Origin: Chloroflexota bacterium
Lineage (GTDB): Bacteria > Chloroflexota > Limnocylindria > QHBO01
Reading direction: 5' to 3'
Assembly (NCBI GenBank): GCA_024636135.1
Contig: JAGXHP010000115.1
Span: 1-6,491, forward strand
Length of the DNA: 6,491 bases
In this document: positions 6,405-6,491 of the stretch, in pieces
Numbering within the stretch: the first letter of the stretch is position 1
Layout of the letters: each line of letters begins with the position of its first letter
Program-made: the position numbers and the translations under genes
The notes under the pieces: model-generated
Databases searched by the model: none
The model's input: the letters and a program-made list of their open reading frames with translations, nothing else
What the model was told of the DNA's origin: nothing

Positions 6405-6491
6405 TCAGCGGCCTTCCCAGGCCGATCGCGTCTCCTCGAGCAGTTCCGGCGTCAGCGAGACATACCCCGCCTCCGCGACGGCGGCGATCCC
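6405..6491 (-). CDS. pstS: Phosphate ABC transporter substrate-binding protein PstS, C-terminal end only
   Basis: Only the last 28 codons are in the window; the frame is open to the right edge and stops at TGA 6405-6407. The tail contains AEAGYVSLTPELLEETR, matching the C-terminal helix region of PstS-type binding proteins, where a GYVPLP-like segment precedes the last helix. It reads on the minus strand immediately upstream of pstC, which is where pstS sits in this operon. PstS is the lipid-anchored or periplasmic protein that binds phosphate and delivers it to PstC-PstA. The signal peptide and phosphate-binding residues cannot be seen. Identification rests on a short segment plus strong context. 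Confidence 0.82.
   Translation of the reverse strand, partial: GIAAVAEAGYVSLTPELLEETRSAWEGR

Overview
This 6.5 kb window comes from a high-GC bacterial chromosome (about two thirds G+C by eye, with strong G/C preference at third codon positions). It is almost fully coding. The minus strand, read from right to left, carries a nearly complete phosphate-uptake and phosphate-signalling operon: pstS (last 28 codons only), pstC, pstA, pstB, phoU, an OmpR/PhoB-type response regulator and a PhoR-like histidine kinase. The plus strand at the left edge carries the C-terminal half of a prolyl oligopeptidase. No mobile element, RNA gene, CRISPR array or sign of recent transfer was seen. The GC content and gene order would fit Chloroflexota or Actinobacteria-like lineages, but the sequence alone does not settle the taxon.

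Layout: 1-1087 (+) is the 5'-truncated prolyl oligopeptidase, which converges on the kinase gene so tightly that both stop codons lie in one CTAG palindrome (1084-1087). 1084-2142 (-) is the phoR-like kinase, joined to the regulator (2139-2837) by a GTGA overlap. 2846-3541 (-) is phoU, whose stop codon lies next to the regulator's AGGAGG ribosome binding site. 3560-4405 (-) is pstB, with in-frame start choices up to 4492. 4476-5396 (-) is pstA, and 5396-6337 (-) is pstC, joined by a TGATG stop/start. 6338-6404 is the only real intergenic gap and holds a perfect 11-bp hairpin. 6405-6491 (-) is the end of pstS.

How the genes work together: PstS would capture phosphate outside the membrane, PstC and PstA form the channel, and PstB powers import. 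PhoU couples transporter state to the kinase, and the kinase phosphorylates the regulator. Having sensor, regulator, PhoU and transporter in one transcription unit suggests an autoregulated phosphate-starvation circuit. The promoter and any Pho-box-like operator should lie upstream of pstS, outside the window.

The window is mostly a conventional Pst/Pho locus; I did not find a new biological system. The points most worth a second look are the hairpin between pstS and pstC, the kinase's lack of any transmembrane segment, the uncertain pstB N-terminus, and the shared stop codons at the convergent junction.
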